NCBI GenBank assembly: GCA_039964455.1
Contig: JBDVXK010000010.1
Location: forward strand, 1-64,000
Length of the DNA stretch: 64,000 bases
Direction of reading: 5' to 3'
Source of the DNA: CALJFL01 sp039964455
GTDB lineage: Bacteria; Pseudomonadota; Gammaproteobacteria; Pseudomonadales; Halieaceae
Part shown: positions 59,046-64,000 of the stretch, in pieces
How positions within the stretch are numbered: the first letter of the stretch is position 1
How the letters are laid out: the number at the start of each line of letters is the position of its first letter
Position numbers and translations under genes: made by a program
Notes under the pieces: generated by a model
Database searches by the model: none
What the model was told of the DNA's origin: nothing
The model's input: only the letters and a program-made list of their open reading frames with translations

Positions 59046-61235
59046 TTACATGACCTCCTGTGGGTCGATATCGATGCTCCACTTGAGGTCGCCAGAGGCT
59101 CGCAGGCCGGTCGCGTGTTTTACCAGCGCGCTGGCGCAGTGCTGCAGTGCGCTGCGAGTTTTGCCCATTACCATCAATTGGCTGCGAAATTTACCTGCGC
59201 GACGGGGCATAGCCGAGGGCAGGGGGCCAACAATGGTACAGCCGTCGGGCAGTGCTCTTTCGCTGGCCTGACGTAATTGCTGCAAAAAGCGCTCGCCCAC
59301 AGATTGGTCCGAGCAATCTGTACGCACCATCAGCAGCTGTCCGTAGGGCGGCATTCCTGATGCCTGGCGGGTTGTCAGCATTGCCCTTGCCTGGTCGGCA
59401 AAAGGTGTGTTGATCATGGCCAGCACCGCGGGGTGGTCGGGATAATGGGTTTGCATAATCACCTGACCGCCGGTTTCGGCGCGACCTGCTCGCCCTGCTA
59501 CCTGGGTGAGTAGTTGGGCCATGCGTTCCTCGCCGCGAAAATCAGCACTGAACAACAGCGCATCGGCGTCGATGATGCCGATGAGGCTGACGTTGGGAAA
59601 ATGATGGCCCTTGGTGAGCATCTGGGTGCCAAGAAGAATGCAGGGTTCAGCACTGTTTACACGATCAACCAATGCGGCCATCGCATCGCGTCCCTGAATG
59701 GTGTCGCTGTCCACCCGGTGGATCGCGATGCCAGGGAACAGCGATAGCAGCGTATCTTCGGTTTGCTCTGTCCCCAGGCCCTGGGTTAACAGTCGATTAC
59801 TGCGGCATTCCGGGCACTGGCTGGGCAGTGCCCGGCGGCTATTGCAATGGTGGCAGCGCAATTGCCGCTGTCGCCTGTGGACAGTGAGGCGTGCGTCGCA
59901 GGCGCTGCATTCGGCGAGCCAGCCGCAGTCGTGACAAAGAACGCTGGCAGCGTATCCCCTGCGATTAAGGAACAGCAGGACCTGTTCACGGCGGCCCAGT
60001 GCGCCTTTAACGGCATCGATCAGCCCGGCTGACAATCCCGCCTGTAATGGCTGGCCGCGCACGTCTTCGGTGCGTATTACGGGAAGCGTGCCGCTGCCGG
60101 CCCGCGCACAGAGCTGTGGGTGCTGGTAGCGCCCCTGCAGGGCATTGTGCAGAGACTCCAGCGAGGGGGTGGCACTGCCCAAGAGCACCGGGCAGCCCTC
60201 TAACTGGGCGCGTTTTACCGCGACGTCACGCGCCGAATAGCGGAAGCCGTCCTGCTGCTTGTAGGATCCGTCGTGCTCCTCGTCAACGATGATTACCCCG
60301 GGATTGTGCAAGGGTGTAAACACAGCCGAGCGGGTCCCTATGATGATGTCGGCGCGGCCATCCCGGGCGGCCTCCCATGCCTGATAACGCTGTAATTCGG
60401 TAAGACCGGAATGGAAAACCGCGATTCGGGCATCAAAGCGCTGCTCAAATCGGCCCAGTGTCTGTGGCGTCAGGCCGATTTCGGGAATCAGTACCAATGC
60501 CTGCTGCCCCGCTGCCAGGCACTGCGCAATGAGCTGCAGGTAGACTTCGGTTTTGCCCGAGCCAGTGACACCTTCCAGCAGGTGGCAGCTGAATGAGCCC
60601 AGCGCAGTTTGTAATGCCGACAGGGCGGCAGCTTGCTCCTCATTCAGGGTCAACCCCGGCCGTGCAACAGGTGGTTGATGGGCTGCCTGCAGGCTGATTT
60701 CCTCAATGAGCCCTTTATCGCGCAATGACCGCAGTATAGGAGTGGAGGCTCCGGCAGTGGTCAATGCTTCCTGACTGGCTTGCGACTGTGCCTGCAGCAG
60801 GGCCAGCGCCGCTGCCTGCTTTGGCGCCCGGGACAGTGCGTCAGCGGGTAGGCCCTTTCCCCGGACACTGAGCTGCCATCCGCGTACACCGGTATCCAGC
60901 TGATCCTTGCCTTGGCGCAGGCGTGGCGGAAATGCGGCGGCAAACACTTCCCCGGGAGGGTGGTGGTAGTAGCGCGCAGCCCAGTCGCACAGAGCAATGG
61001 TATTGGGGTTAAGCAGGGAATTGGCGTCCAGAACGGCGTTGGCCGCTTTTAGCCGGGCCTCATCCTGGTCGCTGTGCGACACAACCTCCACCAGATAGCC
61101 GGTCATCTGCCTGGAGCCAAAGGGTACTTGCAGCCTGGTACCGGCCTTTAAATCGCCGATATTGGTGCCGGCGGGGGGCAGGTAATCGAACAGCTGTCTC
61201 AGGGGGGTGGGGATAGCGAGGCGAAGGATGGACAT
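59046..61235 (-). CDS. priA: Primosomal replication restart helicase PriA
   Basis: SF2 3'-5' helicase that reloads the replisome at stalled forks, 729 aa. An N-terminal DNA-binding domain (1-105) leads to Walker A EGVTGSGKTEVY, Walker B IIVDEEHDGSYKQQD, and eight zinc-binding Cys between about 425 and 475 (CHDCGWLAECSACD, CHHCNSRRALPSQCPEC). Helicase motifs V and VI are in LLGTQMLTKGHHFPNVSL and TQVAGRAGRAE. The C-terminal domain closes with DPQEVM. It diverges from rpmE. Confidence 0.97.
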   Translation of the reverse strand: MSILRLAIPTPLRQLFDYLPPAGTNIGDLKAGTRLQVPFGSRQMTGYLVEVVSHSDQDEARLKAANAVLDANSLLNPNTIALCDWAARYYHHPPGEVFAAAFPPRLRQGKDQLDTGVRGWQLSVRGKGLPADALSRAPKQAAALALLQAQSQASQEALTTAGASTPILRSLRDKGLIEEISLQAAHQPPVARPGLTLNEEQAAALSALQTALGSFSCHLLEGVTGSGKTEVYLQLIAQCLAAGQQALVLIPEIGLTPQTLGRFEQRFDARIAVFHSGLTELQRYQAWEAARDGRADIIIGTRSAVFTPLHNPGVIIVDEEHDGSYKQQDGFRYSARDVAVKRAQLEGCPVLLGSATPSLESLHNALQGRYQHPQLCARAGSGTLPVIRTEDVRGQPLQAGLSAGLIDAVKGALGRREQVLLFLNRRGYAASVLCHDCGWLAECSACDARLTVHRRQRQLRCHHCNSRRALPSQCPECRSNRLLTQGLGTEQTEDTLLSLFPGIAIHRVDSDTIQGRDAMAALVDRVNSAEPCILLGTQMLTKGHHFPNVSLIGIIDADALLFSADFRGEERMAQLLTQVAGRAGRAETGGQVIMQTHYPDHPAVLAMINTPFADQARAMLTTRQASGMPPYGQLLMVRTDCSDQSVGERFLQQLRQASERALPDGCTIVGPLPSAMPRRAGKFRSQLMVMGKTRSALQHCASALVKHATGLRASGDLKWSIDIDPQEVM

Positions 61236-61299
61236 TACGCCCCTTGGTTGACAGCAAATTTAGTGGTGATCGGCCATTGTAGCAAAAGAAATTAAGGAC

Positions 61300-61327
61300 T
61301 TGCGTATGGCGCTTCGTCTGTTAAGAT
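61300..61327 (+). promoter_or_regulatory. Sigma-70-type promoter of rpmE
   Basis: TTGCGT (61300-61305), 16-bp spacer, TAAGAT (61322-61327). The start near 61334 would leave a leader of about 100 nt, which holds no obvious L31 or zinc-regulator site that I can point to. Confidence 0.45.
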
Positions 61328-61436
61328 GCCCGCCTATTTTTTGACCGGCACCTCTTTGGGGCAGGCCATCTCCAGTATCAGGTGCGGTGCTCAACAAGAG
61401 ATTGAGTGGCGGTACCACTAGCAAGGAGTACAGGTA

Positions 61437-61664
61437 ATGAAAGCTGATATACACCCTAAGTACGATGATGTCACAGCGACGTGCAGCTGTGGCAATACGA
61501 TACAAACCCGCTCAACTCTGGGCGAGGATTTCCACATCGACGTATGTTCCAATTGCCACCCATTCTTCACCGGCAAGCAGAAGATCGTTGATAGCGGTGG
61601 TCGTGTTGATCGCTTCAACAAGCGTTTTGGCAACCGTGGCGGGAAGGCTAAGGAAGAAAGCTAG
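61437..61664 (+). CDS. rpmE: 50S ribosomal protein L31 (zinc-binding, C+ type)
   Basis: Large-subunit protein bridging the 50S and 30S heads. The 75-residue protein begins MKADIHPKYDDVTATCSCGN and carries the zinc ligands CSC and CSNC (HIDVCSNCHPFFTGKQK). This is the zinc-holding type, replaced in zinc-poor cells by a C- paralogue not seen in the window. The ATG follows AAGGAG. A terminator lies 25 bp after the stop. Confidence 0.97.
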   Translation: MKADIHPKYDDVTATCSCGNTIQTRSTLGEDFHIDVCSNCHPFFTGKQKIVDSGGRVDRFNKRFGNRGGKAKEES

Positions 61665-61689
61665 CCGAAGCATAGGCGAGTTGAAAAGA

Positions 61690-61723
61690 AACGCTGGGAC
61701 CTCACGGGACCGGCGTTTTTTTT
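61690..61723 (+). terminator. Rho-independent terminator after rpmE
   Basis: AACGCTGG and CCGGCGTT (one T-G wobble) around a 12-base loop, followed by a run of eight T. Confidence 0.83.
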
Positions 61724-61771
61724 GGCCCTGTGAAAGGGGTTGGGCGGTCCGCGCTGTGTGCATACGTCACC

Positions 61772-61800
61772 TTGTTACACCCCGGCCTTTTCTATATCCT
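61772..61800 (+). promoter_or_regulatory. Candidate promoter of the malic enzyme gene
   Basis: TTGTTA (61772-61777), 17-bp spacer, TATCCT (61795-61800). The start codon lies about 50 nt further on. Confidence 0.38.
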
Positions 61801-61850
61801 CAACGCCCTTTTTAGCTTCCCTCACTGTTTAAACTGCACAGAGAAAGATT

Positions 61851-63101
61851 ATGGCCTCCGACTTTAAAGAAGCAGCCCTGGCCTATCACGCGGAGCCGGT
61901 GCCCGGAAAGATTTCCGTGGAGCTGAGCAAGCCCGCTGAAACCCAGAATGACCTGGCGCTGGCGTATAGCCCGGGGGTGGCTGAACCCTGCCGTGCAATT
62001 GCGGCGGACCCTGCGGCGGCCTATCGCTTCACTGGCAAGGGCAACCTGGTTGCAGTGATCAGCAACGGTACGGCGGTGCTTGGGCTGGGTAATCTCGGGC
62101 CTTTGGCCAGTAAGCCGGTGATGGAGGGCAAGGCGCTGTTGTTTAAGCGCTTCGCCGGTATCAATTCGATCGATATAGAAGTGGATACCGAGAATGCAGA
62201 TGAATTTGTAGATACTGTTGCGCGCATCGCGGATACCTTTGGTGGCATTAACCTCGAAGATATCAAGGCGCCAGAGTGTTTTGAGATCGAAGCGGCCCTG
62301 TCAGAGCGCTGCCAGATTCCGATTTTTCACGATGACCAACACGGCACAGCCATCGTCACGGCGGCGGGGATGCTCAGCGCGTTGGAGATTCAGGGCAAGC
62401 GTATTGAAGATGCTGTAATCACCTGTCTTGGGGCAGGGGCTGCGGCGATCGCCTGCATGCGATTATTGGTTGAATTGGGTGCAAGGCGCGAAAATATTTT
62501 TATGCTGGATCGCCGCGGTGTGATTTACGCCGGCCGCGAGGGCGTTAATGCCTACAAGGAAGAGTTCGCCAATCATACTGACAAACGCAGCCTTAGCGAT
62601 GCGGTCAATGGCGCTGACGTTTTTGTAGGGCTATCGGGCGCCAACCTCCTCAGCGCCGAAATGCTGTTAACCATGGCTGATCGTCCTATCGTATTCGCCT
62701 GCTCCAACCCTGACCCGGAGATCAGCCCCGAACTCGCCAAAGCGACGAGAGACGATGTCATAATCGCGACAGGCCGTTCTGATTACGCCAATCAGGTTAA
62801 TAACGTATTGGGGTTTCCCTTCATCTTCCGCGGTGCCCTGGATGTGCGCGCGAGCACGATTAATGAGGCTATGAAGGTCGCTGCGGTGAAGGCGCTAAGC
62901 GCGCTGGCCCGGGAGCCGGTGCCGAATGAAGTTCTGGTTGCCTGTGGTGTCGACTCGCTGACCTTCGGTTCGGAGTACATTATTCCAAAGCCTATGGATC
63001 CAAGATTGCTGACTCGCCTGGCGCCGGCAGTAGCGCAGGCGGCCATCGATAGCGGTGTTGCCCGCATAGACTTACCGAAAGACTATGCCCCGGCGGCCTG
63101 A
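61851..63101 (+). CDS. Malic enzyme (short form, probably NADP-dependent)
   Basis: Oxidative decarboxylation of malate to pyruvate, yielding NAD(P)H. The 416-residue protein has the malic N-domain (LALAYSPGVAEPCRAIAADP, GNGTAVLGLGNLG-type SNGTAVLGLGNLGPLASKPVMEGKA, catalytic Lys in GGINLEDIKAPECFEIE, metal ligands in FHDDQHGTAIV) and the NAD(P) fold (TCLGAGAAAIACMRLL). It lacks the C-terminal phosphotransacetylase-like domain of MaeB (about 750 aa), so it is the stand-alone short form. Cofactor choice cannot be settled by eye. It converges with the penicillin-binding protein gene. Confidence 0.93.
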   Translation: MASDFKEAALAYHAEPVPGKISVELSKPAETQNDLALAYSPGVAEPCRAIAADPAAAYRFTGKGNLVAVISNGTAVLGLGNLGPLASKPVMEGKALLFKRFAGINSIDIEVDTENADEFVDTVARIADTFGGINLEDIKAPECFEIEAALSERCQIPIFHDDQHGTAIVTAAGMLSALEIQGKRIEDAVITCLGAGAAAIACMRLLVELGARRENIFMLDRRGVIYAGREGVNAYKEEFANHTDKRSLSDAVNGADVFVGLSGANLLSAEMLLTMADRPIVFACSNPDPEISPELAKATRDDVIIATGRSDYANQVNNVLGFPFIFRGALDVRASTINEAMKVAAVKALSALAREPVPNEVLVACGVDSLTFGSEYIIPKPMDPRLLTRLAPAVAQAAIDSGVARIDLPKDYAPAA

Positions 63102-63117
63102 CGCAACTGTTTAAGCG

Positions 63118-64000
63118 CTAGAAAATATCCCTGACCAGATCGTCCGTACCATTGGTAACGGTGCCTGATTGGGCATCATCGCCGCCCTGATCGGGCACGT
63201 GCTCTTCTCTGAAATACTCGAATATGGCATTGCGCTGCCCCGGTGCAGCCAGCAGGCCGGTGTCCGGGTCAATTTTCACATGTACGATACCTGGCGGCAG
63301 TTCAGGTTCCTGCTCTACGCTGTCCTGCAATGCGGCCCGCATGAATTCTATCCAGATCGGTAGAGCTGCTGTACCACCAAACTCCTTTTTGCCCAGCGGC
63401 GTGTAATTGTCGAAGCCCACCCAGGTGGTGGTGACCACGTCTCGGTTATACCCCGAGAACCAGGCATCCATTGGGCCATTGGTGGTACCGGTTTTTCCGG
63501 CCAGGTCGCCTCGTTCCAGCACCAGCGCCCGGCGCCCCGTACCGCGGGTAATAACGTCCCGCAGGATGCTGTCGATGATAAAGTTGACCCGCTCGTCCAT
63601 GATCCGTTGGGCCCTGGGGAGGTCGGAGGCGCTGGCCTCGGACTTCGCCAGGATCTCCTCCATGCTCATCTCGGTTTCGACCGCTGGTGCCAGCAGGTCG
63701 CAGTCGCGACAAACTGTATCTGGCCGGGCCTCAAAAACGGTGTCACCATCGATGTCATCGATACGTTTGATCAGATAGGGTTCAACCGCGTAACCGCCGT
63801 TGGCGAGCATGGCGTAGCCTGTGGCCAGCTCAAGCGGGCTCATGGCGTGGGTTCCCAGTGCCAGCGACAGGTCGGGTGCGAACTCTGCAGTATTGAAGCC
63901 AAAGCGGTCGGCGTAGCTGATCAGGTTGGGTATCCCCAATTGCTGCAGCAGGCGTATGGATACGAGGTTGCGTGACTTGGTCAGGGCCCAGCGCAGCCTG
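63118..64000 (-). CDS. mrcA: Class A penicillin-binding protein 1A (partial, N-terminus outside window)
   Basis: C-terminal 290 or so residues of a bifunctional peptidoglycan synthase. The transpeptidase SxN motif is in TKSRNLVSIRLLQQLGI at the window edge. The KTG box is GDLAGKTGTTNGPMDAWFSGYN, followed by TWVGFDNYTPLGKKEFGGTAALPIWIEFM. An insert with two close Cys (VCRDCD) lies between SxN and KTG. The glycosyltransferase half, the catalytic SxxK and the start codon are beyond position 64000. It ends 17 bp from the malic enzyme stop, and I see no terminator between them. Confidence 0.94.
   Translation of the reverse strand, partial: RLRWALTKSRNLVSIRLLQQLGIPNLISYADRFGFNTAEFAPDLSLALGTHAMSPLELATGYAMLANGGYAVEPYLIKRIDDIDGDTVFEARPDTVCRDCDLLAPAVETEMSMEEILAKSEASASDLPRAQRIMDERVNFIIDSILRDVITRGTGRRALVLERGDLAGKTGTTNGPMDAWFSGYNRDVVTTTWVGFDNYTPLGKKEFGGTAALPIWIEFMRAALQDSVEQEPELPPGIVHVKIDPDTGLLAAPGQRNAIFEYFREEHVPDQGGDDAQSGTVTNGTDDLVRDIF

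Noticed and set aside
1..64000. CRISPR arrays, insertion sequences, prophage, toxin-antitoxin or secondary-metabolite clusters
   Set aside because: None seen: no regular repeats, transposase or phage proteins, and gene content is core metabolism throughout.

Overview
The window reads as ordinary chromosome of a free-living, probably marine gammaproteobacterium. Gene content and order resemble the Halieaceae (OM60/NOR5) and, more loosely, Pseudomonas. The main pointers are the ubiE-ubiJ-ubiB-hisI-hisE-tatA-tatB-tatC run, the gpmI-envC-ctpA run, secB next to grxC and a rhodanese gene, GSI-beta glutamine synthetase with the NtrB/NtrC pair, three-part Pnt transhydrogenase, an NhaC-type Na+/H+ antiporter and a ChrR/ECF sigma pair. 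This placement is inferred from gene families; there is no rRNA in the window. I see no tRNA, CRISPR array, insertion sequence, prophage or integron. About 56 genes are tightly packed on both strands, with many overlapping start/stop codons.

Layout. 1-5.2 kb: ctpA (cut by the window edge), envC and gpmI on the minus strand, then rhodanese, grxC and secB on the plus strand. 5.2-12.1 kb: a nitrogen block on the minus strand with trmL, ntrC, ntrB, a DUF4124 protein, GSI glnA and a second, eukaryote-type glutamine synthetase (GSII). Good sigma-54 (-24/-12) promoters and NtrC-type palindromes lie before ntrBC and before the GSII gene, while GSI has a sigma-70-like promoter. 12.1-13.9 kb: a soluble Ser/Thr kinase and a PP2C phosphatase. 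14-24.8 kb: thiI, typA and dtd; slyD and elaA; a cyclic-nucleotide-binding-fold protein and parC; an AhpA/YtjB membrane protein divergent from serB. 24.8-32.5 kb: a PilZ-like protein, efp with epmA, a thioesterase, nhaC, a PQQ-type sugar dehydrogenase and an EamA permease.

32.5-36.4 kb holds a FAN1-type nuclease overlapping a helicase of the XPD/DinG kind that carries an N-terminal nuclease-like domain, a likely DNA-repair pair. 36.4-41.2 kb is a lipid and photo-oxidative stress island: an ECF sigma factor and ChrR anti-sigma on the plus strand, diverging from a flavin amine oxidase, a DUF1365 protein and a CFA-type methyltransferase. Both directions carry a TGATCC-type ECF promoter between the start codons. 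41.6-44.4 kb is pntAA-pntAB-pntB, followed by a hemerythrin.

45.5-61.2 kb is a long minus-strand stretch: ABC exporter, MscS channel, tatCBA, hisE, hisI, ubiB, ubiJ, ubiE, a DUF971 protein, hslU, hslV, an FtsN-like SPOR protein, argS and priA. 61.4-64 kb: rpmE, a short malic enzyme, and the C-terminal part of a class A penicillin-binding protein cut by the window end.

The most informative signals beyond the gene list are the nitrogen-control promoters, the back-to-back ECF promoters of the ChrR island, and the FAN1-helicase coupling. No wholly unknown system stands out; the least explained proteins are the PilZ-like protein, the AhpA-like protein and the double cNMP-fold protein.
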